This document shows, piece after piece, positions 51,702-59,757 of a DNA stretch of 64,000 nucleotides (its first letter is position 1; each line of letters begins with the position of its first letter). The stretch covers positions 1-64,000 of the forward strand of contig NZ_BBIU01000040.1 of the NCBI RefSeq assembly GCF_000730645.1, read 5' to 3'. Source of the stretch: Pseudomonas parafulva NBRC 16636 = DSM 17004. GTDB lineage: Bacteria > Pseudomonadota > Gammaproteobacteria > Pseudomonadales > Pseudomonadaceae. The position numbers and the translations under genes are program-made. A model generated the notes under the pieces. It searched no databases. It saw only the letters and a list, made by a program, of their open reading frames with translations, and was not told the DNA's origin.

Positions 51702-52535
51702 ATGGCACTGGCGCACAACCTGGGCTTCCCACGCATCAGCGACGATCGCGAACTGCGTGCCCGCCATTGGCAGGCGCAGAAAGAAGCCGGTATCGAGCTG
51801 CTGCCCGTCGGGGATACCGCCTGGTACTACCAGCACCCTGGCGTCGTCGACGCCCAGGCCTCCGTGCTCGCTGGGCATCTGGAACCGCTTTTCCAGGAGG
51901 TGACAGAAGCCATCGCTCTGGGCCATGCGGTCAAGCCGGTGCTGGTAGGCCCTTTGACGCTGCTGTGGCAGGGCGAAGAAAACGGCCTCGACACACTGGA
52001 ACGGCTCGACCGCCTGCTGCCTGAATATGACCAGGCCCTCAACCAGCTTGCCGTATTGGGGGTGGAATGGGTGCAGATCGATGAGCCCATTCTTGCCCTT
52101 GAACTGCCCCAAGCCTGGAAAAACGCCTACGAGCGTGTCTACAACATCCTCCAGCGGGCGCCCTTGAAAAAACTGATCGCCACCTGCTCCGGTGCCTTGG
52201 GCGGCAACCTGGGCCTGGCGGCGAACCTGCCGGTCGATGGGCTTCACATCGACCTCGTGCAGGCGCCTGAACAGTACCTGAGCGTGCTCGACCGCCTGCC
52301 CGCCTACAAGGTGCTGTCGCTGGGGTTGGTTGATGGCCGCCAGGCATCACCTGGCGACCTGGCGCAGCTTCAGGATGTGCTGCGCGATGCCCATGACAGG
52401 CTGGGCGAGCGGCTCTGGCTGGCACCCTCGTGCTCGCTGCTGGACAACCCGCTGGAGCAGGCTGTACACAAATGCCGGCAGGTGGGGGCGTTGGTACATG
52501 CGGTGAACACGTCCCACACCCCTACACCTCGCTAG
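51702..52535 (+). CDS. MetE N-terminal domain-like protein lacking the catalytic domain
   Basis: A 277-residue intact frame resembling only the N-terminal half of cobalamin-independent methionine synthase. ALAHNLGFPRISDDRELRAR begins like MetE, but the usual helix between DREL and the RHWQAQ stretch is missing. VEWVQIDEPILALELPQAWK, GLHIDLVQAPEQYLSVLDRL and GERLWLAPSCSLL are MetE N-domain motifs. The C-terminal zinc and catalytic domain is absent. Several in-frame deletions but no frameshift argue for a retained protein and not random decay. GAGGGGCAAGAC precedes the ATG. It is divergent from the MetF-like gene, which points to one-carbon metabolism. Could also be a dying pseudogene. Confidence 0.7.
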   Translation: MALAHNLGFPRISDDRELRARHWQAQKEAGIELLPVGDTAWYYQHPGVVDAQASVLAGHLEPLFQEVTEAIALGHAVKPVLVGPLTLLWQGEENGLDTLERLDRLLPEYDQALNQLAVLGVEWVQIDEPILALELPQAWKNAYERVYNILQRAPLKKLIATCSGALGGNLGLAANLPVDGLHIDLVQAPEQYLSVLDRLPAYKVLSLGLVDGRQASPGDLAQLQDVLRDAHDRLGERLWLAPSCSLLDNPLEQAVHKCRQVGALVHAVNTSHTPTPR

Positions 52536-52538
52536 TGC

Positions 52539-53720
52539 CTACCGGCGTTCAAGGGCCAGGGCTACCCCTTGGCCGCCGCCGATGCACAGCGTCGCCAGCC
52601 CTTTGCGGGCATCGCGTTTGATCATCTCGTGCAGCAAGGTCACCAGTACCCGGCACCCGGATGCGCCAATCGGGTGGCCAAGGGCAATGGCGCCGCCATT
52701 CACATTCACCCGCGCCGCATCCCATTCAAGCGCCTTGCCTACCGCCAGCGCCTGGGCCGCGAAGGCCTCGTTGGCTTCGATCAGGTCCAGGTCGGCCAGC
52801 TGCCAGCCAGCCTTTTCCAGGCAACGCTGGGTGGCCGACACTGGGCCGATACCCATGATCGCCGGGTCTACGCCCGCGCTGGCGTAGGCCGCCACCCTGG
52901 CCAGCACCGGCAGGCCCAGCGCCTCGGCTTTGGTTGCGCTCATCAGCAACACCGCTGCGGCACCATCATTCAGGCTGGACGCATTGCCTGCCGTGACGCT
53001 GCCATCCTTCTTGAAGGCCGGGCGCAGTTTGCCCAGCGACTCAGCCGTGGTACCCGCGCGAGGCTGTTCGTCACGGGCGAATACCGTGGGGTCGCCCTTT
53101 TTCTGCGGCAGCACGATCGGGGTGATTTCATCATCGAAGCGGCCCGCCTCGATGGCGGCCAAGGCCTTGCGCTGGGATTCGGCAGCAAAGGCGTCCTGCT
53201 GTTCGCGGTTCAGGCCATAACGTTCCACCAGGTTCTCAGCCGTGATGCCCATGTGGTAGTCGTTGAAGGCGTCCCACAAACCATCGGTGATCATGCTGTC
53301 GAGCAGTTGGCCATGCCCCATGCGCTGGCCTGTGCGGGCCGAGGGCATCACATAGGGCGCCAGGCTCATGTTTTCCTGGCCACCGGCAACCACCACGTCG
53401 GCGTCACCGCAACGGATGGCCTGGGCGGCCAGGTGCAAGGCCTTCAGGCCCGACCCGCATACCTTGTTCAAGGTCAGTGCCGGCACGCTGTAGGGCAGGC
53501 CAGCCCTGACCGCCGCCTGGCGCGCCGGGTTCTGCCCTGCGCCCGCGGTGAGTACCTGGCCCAGGATCACCTCGTCGACCTGCGCAGGGTCCAGCCCGGT
53601 CTGCTCCAGCAGGCGCTTGATCACGGCGGCGCCTAGGTCCACGGCAGGGACGGCCGCCAGTGCGCCCTGGAAACTGCCGATGGCGGTGCGGGTTGCGGCA
53701 ACGATGACCACGTCGTTCAT
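52539..53720 (-). CDS. Acetyl-CoA acetyltransferase (thiolase)
   Basis: A 393-residue thiolase II that condenses or splits acetoacetyl-CoA. The nucleophile is Cys88 in LNKVCGSGLKAL. The second site is in GGAIALGHPIGASGCRVL (His-Pro) and CIGGGQGVAL near the C-terminus. Length is typical. Upstream of the ATG, GGAGAACAACAAC carries a perfect Hfq/Crc motif overlapping the ribosome-binding region. Possible symbols are atoB or phaA; the role in this genome is not fixed by the neighbours. Confidence 0.93.
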   Translation of the reverse strand: MNDVVIVAATRTAIGSFQGALAAVPAVDLGAAVIKRLLEQTGLDPAQVDEVILGQVLTAGAGQNPARQAAVRAGLPYSVPALTLNKVCGSGLKALHLAAQAIRCGDADVVVAGGQENMSLAPYVMPSARTGQRMGHGQLLDSMITDGLWDAFNDYHMGITAENLVERYGLNREQQDAFAAESQRKALAAIEAGRFDDEITPIVLPQKKGDPTVFARDEQPRAGTTAESLGKLRPAFKKDGSVTAGNASSLNDGAAAVLLMSATKAEALGLPVLARVAAYASAGVDPAIMGIGPVSATQRCLEKAGWQLADLDLIEANEAFAAQALAVGKALEWDAARVNVNGGAIALGHPIGASGCRVLVTLLHEMIKRDARKGLATLCIGGGQGVALALERR

Positions 53721-53721
53721 G

Positions 53722-53729
53722 TTGTTGTT
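53722..53729 (-). promoter_or_regulatory. AACAACAA motif at the thiolase start (Hfq/Crc-type)
   Basis: Read on the minus strand, AACAACAA sits one base upstream of the thiolase ATG and merges with the ribosome-binding sequence GGAG. A perfect AANAANAA match in a translation-blocking position. Confidence 0.55.
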
Positions 53730-54006
53730 CTCCGTGCGGGTGCGTTAAACACCCAGCATCGTCTGCCTGGGCTCATTTGTTAAGTTTGATTTTCTTGTGG
53801 ATTGATAGCCAAACCCAATCAATCCGCGGGGCCCCCGACGCTTGCGCCCAGCCTGGTTTCGCACCAGCAGTGCGCCTCGGGTTTTGAATCGCCCCGTTCA
53901 CCCCTTAATATGTGCCGCATCATCTGCGGGGGGAGTCTCACCCTCTGTTAAACGAGAGCGCCAAGGTGTGGCGCTTTCCCGGCATCAACCTGACGAGGTA
54001 CAGACA

Positions 54007-55218
54007 TTGGCCATCATTCATCCCAAGGTCCGCGGTTTCATCTGCACCACGACTCACCCGAAGGGCTGCGAGCTCAACGTTCGTGATCAGATCGAAGCCA
54101 CCCGTAAGCTGGGCGTGCGCGAGGATGGTCCGAAGAAGGTCCTGGTAATCGGTGCGTCCAGTGGCTACGGCCTGGCGGCGCGCATTACCGCAGCCTTTGG
54201 CTTCAAGGCCGACACACTCGGTGTGTTCTTCGAAAAGCCAGGCACCGAAACCAAGCCAGGCACCGCCGGCTGGTACAACGCCGCTGCCTTCGACAAGTTT
54301 GCCAAGGCCGACGGCCTGTACAGCAAGTCGATCAACGGTGACGCCTTCTCTGATGAAGCGCGGGCCAAGGTCATCGAGCTGATCAAGAACGACATGGGTG
54401 GCAAGGTTGACCTGGTCATCTATTCGCTGGCCTCGCCTGTGCGCAAACTGCCACAGACCGGCGAGCTGGTGCGTTCTGCGCTCAAGCCGATCGGCCAGCC
54501 GTACAAGTCGACCGCCATCGACACCAACAAGGACACCATCATCGAGGCCAGCATCGAGCCGGCCACCGAGCAGGAAATCGCTGATACCGTCACCGTCATG
54601 GGTGGCCAGGACTGGCAGCTGTGGATCGATGCCCTGGCCGGTGCCGACGTGTTGGCCGAAGGCGCCCGCACCGTGGCGTTCAGCTACATCGGCACCGAGA
54701 TCACCTGGCCGATCTACTGGCACGGTGCGCTGGGCCAGGCCAAGCAGGACCTGGACGCAACCGCCCTGCGCCTGGACCAGAAGCTGGCCGGTGAAATCAA
54801 GGGTGGCGCCAACGTGGCCGTGCTCAAGTCGGTAGTGACCCAGGCAAGCTCGGCCATCCCGGTCATGCCGCTGTACCTGTCGATGGTGTTCAAGATCATG
54901 CAGGAGAAGGGTGTGCACGAAGGCACCCAGGATCAGCTGGACCGCATGTTCCGCGACCGCCTGTACCGCACCGACGGTGCGCCGGCAGCGGTGGACGAAA
55001 AGGCGCGCCTGCGCCTGGACGACTGGGAACTGCGTGACGATGTGCAGGATGCCTGCAAGGCCATGTGGCCACAGGTGACCACCGAGAACCTGTTCGAGCT
55101 GACCGATTATGCCGGTTACAAGAAGCAGTTCCTCAACCTGTTCGGCTTCGAGCGCGCTGACGTCAACTACGACGAAGACGTGGCAACCGATGTGAAGTTC
55201 GACTGCATCGAGCTGTAA
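54007..55218 (+). CDS. fabV: Trans-2-enoyl-ACP reductase FabV (TTG start)
   Basis: FabV is an NADH-dependent enoyl-ACP reductase for the last step of fatty-acid elongation. As the triclosan-resistant type, it can explain intrinsic triclosan tolerance. The 403-residue protein begins AIIHPKVRGFICTTTHPKGC after a TTG start at 54007, with GAGG about 9 bases upstream. The Rossmann motif is VLVIGASSGYGLAARI. The FabV-type Tyr-x8-Lys pair is in IYWHGALGQAK (Tyr237, Lys246). An in-frame ATG upstream at 53842 would add a non-conserved leader and is rejected. Confidence 0.93.
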   Translation: MAIIHPKVRGFICTTTHPKGCELNVRDQIEATRKLGVREDGPKKVLVIGASSGYGLAARITAAFGFKADTLGVFFEKPGTETKPGTAGWYNAAAFDKFAKADGLYSKSINGDAFSDEARAKVIELIKNDMGGKVDLVIYSLASPVRKLPQTGELVRSALKPIGQPYKSTAIDTNKDTIIEASIEPATEQEIADTVTVMGGQDWQLWIDALAGADVLAEGARTVAFSYIGTEITWPIYWHGALGQAKQDLDATALRLDQKLAGEIKGGANVAVLKSVVTQASSAIPVMPLYLSMVFKIMQEKGVHEGTQDQLDRMFRDRLYRTDGAPAAVDEKARLRLDDWELRDDVQDACKAMWPQVTTENLFELTDYAGYKKQFLNLFGFERADVNYDEDVATDVKFDCIEL

Positions 55219-55225
55219 CCCGCTT

Positions 55226-55283
55226 CGGCCCGCCTTGGCGCCCTCGCAGTGCAGTCACTGCGAAGGCAACAAGGCGGGGCCGG
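55226..55283. repeat. Two-tier hairpin after fabV
   Basis: Outer arms CGGCCCGCCTTG and CAAGGCGGGGCCG pair with one bulge; inner arms CGCAGTG and CACTGCG enclose CAGT. It lies between convergent fabV and the HopJ-family gene. No U-run follows, so it is probably a 3'-end hairpin or a factor-dependent terminator. Confidence 0.5.
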
Positions 55284-55289
55284 CCTGCT

Positions 55290-55631
55290 TCACGCTTTGC
55301 GCGTGAGGGGCTGCGCCGCAAAGGTGACGCCCGCCAGGCCATGTTTGATCAGTGCCCGGATGTTGCCGTGGTCGCTGCCTTCCGGGGTGGCTACTACGTC
55401 GCGGTAATGCTCGCCAAATGCCAGCAACGCTTCCTGATCGCTCAACCCTTCCAGCAGTGCCAGGCCCAGCGTCTTGCAGGAGCCTTCGTTCTGCCCGGCT
55501 GCGCTGTGCAGGCCACCGTTGTCGAATGCCTGGGGCTGGTAGTCATAGTGTTCGGCAACAAACGCCAGGGTGTCGGCGAAAGCGTGTTGGCCGCTGGCCA
55601 GGCCGGTGCGCAGGGTGTTCAGGTCAGTCAC
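55290..55631 (-). CDS. HopJ-family protein (GTG start)
   Basis: A 113-residue protein of the HopJ type III effector family. The stretch TDLNTLRTGLASGQHAFADT, then FDNGGLHSAAGQNEGSCKTL and SDHGNIRALIKHGL, is characteristic. Despite the name, homologues are widespread in non-pathogenic pseudomonads and usually chromosomal, and no secretion genes are nearby. The start is GTG at 55631 with AAGGA upstream, overlapping the DUF1244 gene by 8 bp, so the two are coupled. Confidence 0.78.
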   Translation of the reverse strand: MTDLNTLRTGLASGQHAFADTLAFVAEHYDYQPQAFDNGGLHSAAGQNEGSCKTLGLALLEGLSDQEALLAFGEHYRDVVATPEGSDHGNIRALIKHGLAGVTFAAQPLTRKA

Positions 55632-55920
55632 GGGGTTTTCCTTGTTCGAACGCGGCCTGTTGTTCGGCGCTGGCTTCTTTCTGGTAGTGGGCTTTCCATT
55701 CGGCGTAGGGCATGCCGTACACCACCTCGCGGGCATCATCCAGGCTCAGGTCAACCTGGCGCTCATCGGCTGCGGCCTTGTACCACTTGGACAGGCAGTT
55801 GCGGCAGAAACCGGACAGGTTCATCAGGTCGATGTTCTGCACGTCGGTGCGCGCGCGCAGGTGTTCGACCAGGCGCCGGAAGGCGGCGGCTTCAAGTTCG
55901 AGCTGTTGCTGTGGGGTCAT
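55624..55920 (-). CDS. DUF1244-domain protein
   Basis: A 98-residue DUF1244 protein. The motif SGFCRNCLSKWYKAAADE carries a C-x-x-C pair, and VVYGMPYAEWKAHYQ is the family C-terminal helix. The family has no known function. It overlaps the HopJ-family gene and lies 10 bp after folM, so folM-DUF1244-HopJ form one operon. Confidence 0.88.
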   Translation of the reverse strand: MTPQQQLELEAAAFRRLVEHLRARTDVQNIDLMNLSGFCRNCLSKWYKAAADERQVDLSLDDAREVVYGMPYAEWKAHYQKEASAEQQAAFEQGKPRD

Positions 55921-55930
55921 GGGGCTTCTC

Positions 55931-56623
55931 TCAGATCATGCGGTTCTTCAGGTGGCGGCCACCGTTGATGACCACCTGGCTGCCGGTGCTGTACTGGCTG
56001 GCCAGCAGGTACTTGACCGTTTCGATCAAGGGGCCGGCACCGGGTTCGAATTCCAGCAGGGCTTTTTTCAGGGTTTGCCGGCGGTAGTCGTCATCGCCGC
56101 CTTCCTTGAGCATCAGCAGCCCGGGCAGGATACCGTTCACGCGCACCGTGGGGGCGTACTTTTCAGCAAACGACAGCACCATGTTCTGCAGGGCGGCCTT
56201 GGTGGCGGCATAGCCGATGTGGCTCTTGCTGCCACGCGATGAGGTTTCGTCGCAGACGTGAATGATGTCCGCCTTGTCGACCCGGGCCAGTAAATCGCCC
56301 AGGGCCAAGTTGAGGTGGTAGGGCGCCTCCACGTGCAGGCGGAACATGGTTTCGAGGTTTTCCAGGCCATCGTCGAGCCAAAGCGATGCATTGTGAATGA
56401 TGGCACGCAGGCCGTCGTATTCGCTGTGCAGGTGCTGGATGAGCGCCTCGCGGTCGGCAGCCTGGCACAGGTCAGCCTGGAACTGCACGATGTTGGGGTG
56501 GGCCGCCTGGGGCAGGAGGCTGCGGCTGGCACTGACCACCAGGTGGCCGGCCTGCGCCAGTTCCACGGCCAGGGCCAGCCCGACACGCTGGCTGGCTCCG
56601 GTAATGAGGATGGGGCTATTCAT
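55931..56623 (-). CDS. folM: Dihydromonapterin reductase FolM
   Basis: FolM is a short-chain dehydrogenase that reduces dihydromonapterin to tetrahydromonapterin, a cofactor for phenylalanine hydroxylase in pseudomonads. It also has weak dihydrofolate reductase activity. The 230-residue protein has the NADP Rossmann motif ILITGASQRVGLALAVELAQ (Gly-x3-Gly region) and the catalytic YAATK segment (Tyr-x3-Lys) in SHIGYAATKAAL. folE/folX, often nearby, are not in this window. Confidence 0.9.
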   Translation of the reverse strand: MNSPILITGASQRVGLALAVELAQAGHLVVSASRSLLPQAAHPNIVQFQADLCQAADREALIQHLHSEYDGLRAIIHNASLWLDDGLENLETMFRLHVEAPYHLNLALGDLLARVDKADIIHVCDETSSRGSKSHIGYAATKAALQNMVLSFAEKYAPTVRVNGILPGLLMLKEGGDDDYRRQTLKKALLEFEPGAGPLIETVKYLLASQYSTGSQVVINGGRHLKNRMI

Positions 56624-56701
56624 GTTCGGGGCGGTCAACTTTGTCTGTCGTTGGTTGCCGCCCAGCATACCCGAACTGCCTGCCGTGTGCGTGGCCTGGC
56701 C

Positions 56702-57274
56702 TCAGCGGCTGCGCGATGCCTGGGGCGCGGGCCGGGCCGAGGTGGGGGAAGCGTGCAACCAGCCCGCCAGCAGGTGCGTCGACAAGGGGATGAACAGGTA
56801 GACCATCAACGGCGTCAGGGCCAGGGTGCTGAGGAAGATGCGCGGCACGATGCCCAGGCTGGCCAGCCAGTGGCCGAACACCAGGTTGAACGCCAGCGAC
56901 ACCGGGAAGAACACCAGCCAGATGGCCACGGCCTGCTTCCAGCGCGGCGGTTTACGCACCAGGCTGGTGCCGAACCAGTCGTCCAGGCCGCTGACGCGCG
57001 TCTCTCTGGGGCGCTCGAACAAACCGTTGCCGCGCTGCAGCCAGGCGCGTCGCGACGCGGAATGCTCCCAGGCATTGAGGGTGGGCTCGTCGCTGAAGCG
57101 GAAGATGATCTGGAATTCGTCGCCATCGCTGGGCGGTGCGAGGATGCCGGAGCCCAGGTAGCCGGGGAAGTCGGTGGCCAGCTGTTCGCCTTCGTGCAGC
57201 CAGGCCAGCAGCGCCTGGTAGCGGCCGTGAGCGGCGCGGCGCGACACCATCAGGGTAACGGGAGGGGTAGACAT
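56702..57274 (-). CDS. ABM-family monooxygenase with two membrane helices
   Basis: A 190-residue protein. Residues 1 to about 100 form an antibiotic-biosynthesis-monooxygenase-like domain (VTLMVSRRAAHGRYQALLAW, FQIIFRFSDEPTLNAWEHSA). The rest has two hydrophobic segments (AVAIWLVFFPVSLAFNLVFG, IFLSTLALTPLMVYLFIPLS), so it is likely anchored in the inner membrane. Function unknown. Confidence 0.8.
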   Translation of the reverse strand: MSTPPVTLMVSRRAAHGRYQALLAWLHEGEQLATDFPGYLGSGILAPPSDGDEFQIIFRFSDEPTLNAWEHSASRRAWLQRGNGLFERPRETRVSGLDDWFGTSLVRKPPRWKQAVAIWLVFFPVSLAFNLVFGHWLASLGIVPRIFLSTLALTPLMVYLFIPLSTHLLAGWLHASPTSARPAPQASRSR

Positions 57275-57443
57275 CGTGTATCTCCAGACAACGGGGCTGG
57301 CGGGTAGCTGGCCCCTGGCTATGTCGACCGGGGTGGTGGGCGACACAGGCATGCATGCAAGAATTGGGCGCGGATTATCGCTGATGTGGCGGCGCTGGTA
57401 AGCATCGGCCGCCAGGCGGCTGGCATCATCGGTTGGGCAGGGG

Positions 57444-58061
57444 TCAGGCGGCTGGCTGCGTATGCAGCTCCGGGTGCACGCGGCTGTGGGCCTGGAGGAT
57501 GTAGTCGCGCAGGCGCTCGATTTCCTCAGCGGCACTGCGGCCAAGGTGGTAAGCGGCTTTGGTGCCGTTTATCTGCCGCCGCTGCGTGCCTTTCAACTCG
57601 ATGGGCTCGATGTCGCCGGGGGCGAATTGAAGTTCAAACTGGTCGGGGGCTTCCGGCAGGTCGCGCAACTCCACCAGCACGCCTTTGAAGGAGATGTCGC
57701 ACACCCACAGCCCGCTCGGTTGCCCATCGGCATTCAGCAGGGCGATGGGGTGGTCCAGGGAAAGGCGCCACGGGCGTAGCCTGGGGCCATCTTCGTAGAT
57801 TTCCGGTGCCCCCAATTGCAGGTGCAGGGTATGAAACTCGTCTTCGATCACCTGCAGCGGAAAGCTGATCTGCTGGTTGTTGACGTGTGCTTGCAGGGTC
57901 ACCTGCTCGTCGGCCACCAGGCGCGTGAGCAAGTTCTGGACACGGCTGTCGCCATTGACCAGCAGGCTGGGCAAGGCATCGGCCACATCGAACTGCGGCG
58001 ACTGCTGGACGTCCTGAATGTAATCCAGTTCGTCCTGAGTCAAGAGCACGTCTTCTTGCAT
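57444..58061 (-). CDS. PilZ-domain protein (putative YcgR-like)
   Basis: A 205-residue protein. The N-terminal half (QVTLQAHVNNQQISFPLQVI) is a YcgR-N-like beta domain. The C-terminal half has a PilZ-like motif with arginines in LRPWRLSLDHPIALLNADG and the D-x-S-x-x-G element in VCDISFKGVLVELRD, consistent with c-di-GMP binding. The RxxxR element is weak, so binding is not certain. It may affect motility or polysaccharide, but no flagellar genes are in the window. ATG at 58061 opens MQEDVLLTQDELDYIQD. Confidence 0.72.
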   Translation of the reverse strand: MQEDVLLTQDELDYIQDVQQSPQFDVADALPSLLVNGDSRVQNLLTRLVADEQVTLQAHVNNQQISFPLQVIEDEFHTLHLQLGAPEIYEDGPRLRPWRLSLDHPIALLNADGQPSGLWVCDISFKGVLVELRDLPEAPDQFELQFAPGDIEPIELKGTQRRQINGTKAAYHLGRSAAEEIERLRDYILQAHSRVHPELHTQPAA

Positions 58062-58286
58062 GATGAAACTCGAAGGTGAGGGTTCTTCAAACCGATTGAC
58101 TGCTTGTACACGCCCTGGTTCAACCGTAGTGCCAAGGTTTCGGACGAATGCCCTGTTCACCCAGCCCAGTGCGCATCGCGTGTGAAGGTGCAACGTGCAG
58201 GGGAGCATCCGGAAGAGAGGCGGCCTTTAGCCAGCGCCGGATGCTAGTATCCTACGTTTTCACTCAGTTTCGGAATCCTCTCCCCG

Positions 58287-58742
58287 ATGAAAGTCGCCAT
58301 TATTTCCGGGTCGGTGTATGGCACCGCCGAAGAAGTCGCCCGTCATGCCGAGTCACTGTTGAAGGCTGCTGGCCTGCAGGCCTGGTATGCGGCCCGCAGC
58401 ACCTTGAAGGATATCCAGGCGTTCGCCCCGGACGCCCTGCTGGCCGTGACCTCCACCACCGGCATGGGTGAGCTGCCGGATAACCTCATGCCCTTGTACA
58501 GCAGCATCCGCGACACCCTGCCAGCCGCGTGGCGTGGGCTGCCGGGCGCGGTGATAGCGCTGGGCGATTCCAGTTATGGCGACACCTATTGCGGCGGCGG
58601 CGAGCAGATGCGCGAACTGTTTGCCGAGCTTGGCGTGCAGGAGGTGCAACCGATGTTGCGCCTGGATGCCAGCGAGACCGTAACGCCCGAAACCGATGCC
58701 GAGCCTTGGCTGGCCGACCTCGCTGGCGCGTTGAAGGCCTGA
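58287..58742 (+). CDS. Flavodoxin (MioC-like)
   Basis: A 151-residue flavodoxin that carries electrons with FMN. It begins KVAIISGSVYGTAEEVARHA (FMN phosphate loop) and has STTGMGELPDN and GDSSYGDTYCGGGEQM loops for the isoalloxazine ring. It is a short-chain form. It is divergent from the PilZ gene and convergent with the cid-linked LysR gene. Confidence 0.88.
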   Translation: MKVAIISGSVYGTAEEVARHAESLLKAAGLQAWYAARSTLKDIQAFAPDALLAVTSTTGMGELPDNLMPLYSSIRDTLPAAWRGLPGAVIALGDSSYGDTYCGGGEQMRELFAELGVQEVQPMLRLDASETVTPETDAEPWLADLAGALKA

Positions 58743-58758
58743 TCGGCCCTTGTGCATA

Positions 58759-59658
58759 TCAGCCCTTGCCTGATACCAGGGCGGGTTTTTCGCGCAACAA
58801 GGCCAGCCAGGCCTGTGCCGCCCGCGACAGGTGCGCCCCACGTCGCCAGATGAAGGCGATGTCCCACCGCAGGTCTGAGGATGAACACAGTGGCATCCGT
58901 ACCACGCCAGGGCGCTCCAGCGCCCTGGCCACCACGCGGGGAAGCAGCACCACACCCTGGCCTGCCGCTACCAGGGCGGCGAGAAAGTCCGCCTGGCCGC
59001 TGCGCCCACCCTCCCTGGGCGTGAAGCCTTGTTGCTGGCAGGCCTTCAGCAGCCGGTCGTTGAGCACGAAGCTGCGCTGGTACAGCAGAAACGGTGTGTC
59101 GGCCAGTTGCCGCAACGTCACACTTTCCAGGCTGGCCAGCTCGTGGCTGGCCGGTAGCAGGGCGTCCAGTGGCTCGTTGCAGAAGGGTTGATACTCGAAC
59201 CCCTGGTCGCTGGGCGTAAGGCTGCCGCCCAGCTCCAGTTCGCCCTCACGCACGGCCTGCTCGACGCTAAGGCTGCCGCCCTCGAGCAACTGAATGGCGA
59301 TGTTCGGATAGCGCCGCCGGTATTCGGCGAACAAGCCCGCGAACAGGGCGTCGCTGCCCAACATCGGCAAGCCCAGGCGCAACTCGCCACGCCCCATCTG
59401 GTTGAGCGCGTCCAGTTCGTCCAGCAGTGCCTGGCGCTGGCGCAGCAAGGCTTCGCCACGCTCCAGTACCACGCGCCCGGCGCTGGTCAGGTGCAGTTGC
59501 GAGGCCTGGCGTTCCAGCAACGGCTGGCCCACATCTTGCTCCAACTGTGCAACCTGCTTGCTGACCGCAGACTGGCTCATATGCAGCGCCTGGGCGGCAT
59601 GGGTAAATCCGCCGCAGCGCACCACTTCGATAAAGCTTCGCAGCTGTTTGAATTCCAT
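58759..59658 (-). CDS. LysR-family regulator divergent from cidAB
   Basis: A 299-residue LysR regulator (EFKQLRSFIEVVRCGGFTHA, MSQSAVSKQVAQLEQDVGQP) with a standard effector domain. MEFKQLR at 59658 is taken as start; five codons upstream another ATG is possible. It is divergent from cidA with about 100 bp between starts and a perfect T-N11-A repeat between them. That matches CidR-type control of a holin-like operon in response to acetate or pyruvate, by analogy with known Cid systems. Confidence 0.85.
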   Translation of the reverse strand: MEFKQLRSFIEVVRCGGFTHAAQALHMSQSAVSKQVAQLEQDVGQPLLERQASQLHLTSAGRVVLERGEALLRQRQALLDELDALNQMGRGELRLGLPMLGSDALFAGLFAEYRRRYPNIAIQLLEGGSLSVEQAVREGELELGGSLTPSDQGFEYQPFCNEPLDALLPASHELASLESVTLRQLADTPFLLYQRSFVLNDRLLKACQQQGFTPREGGRSGQADFLAALVAAGQGVVLLPRVVARALERPGVVRMPLCSSSDLRWDIAFIWRRGAHLSRAAQAWLALLREKPALVSGKG

Positions 59659-59666
59659 CTTTCTCG

Positions 59667-59681
59667 ATTCCATTATGGAAT
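59667..59681. promoter_or_regulatory. LysR-type T-N11-A operator between LysR gene and cidA
   Basis: ATTCCA-TTA-TGGAAT is a perfect inverted repeat with 6-bp arms, with T and A 12 bp apart as in the LysR box. It starts 9 bp upstream of the LysR ATG, so it likely autoregulates and activates cidAB. Confidence 0.6.
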
Positions 59682-59757
59682 GGCGTCAAGTCTAACAATT
59701 CGCTTTTGGCCTAGGGAGGCAGTTTTTACAATGGCAGGCCTGTCGAGGACTAACAGC

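Noticed and set aside
51702..52535. Calling the MetE-like gene a functional methionine synthase
   Set aside because: The C-terminal zinc-binding catalytic domain is missing, so it cannot be an ordinary MetE.
55290..55631. HopJ-family gene as a true type III effector
   Set aside because: No type III secretion genes or hrp-type promoter nearby, and it is coupled to folM/DUF1244.
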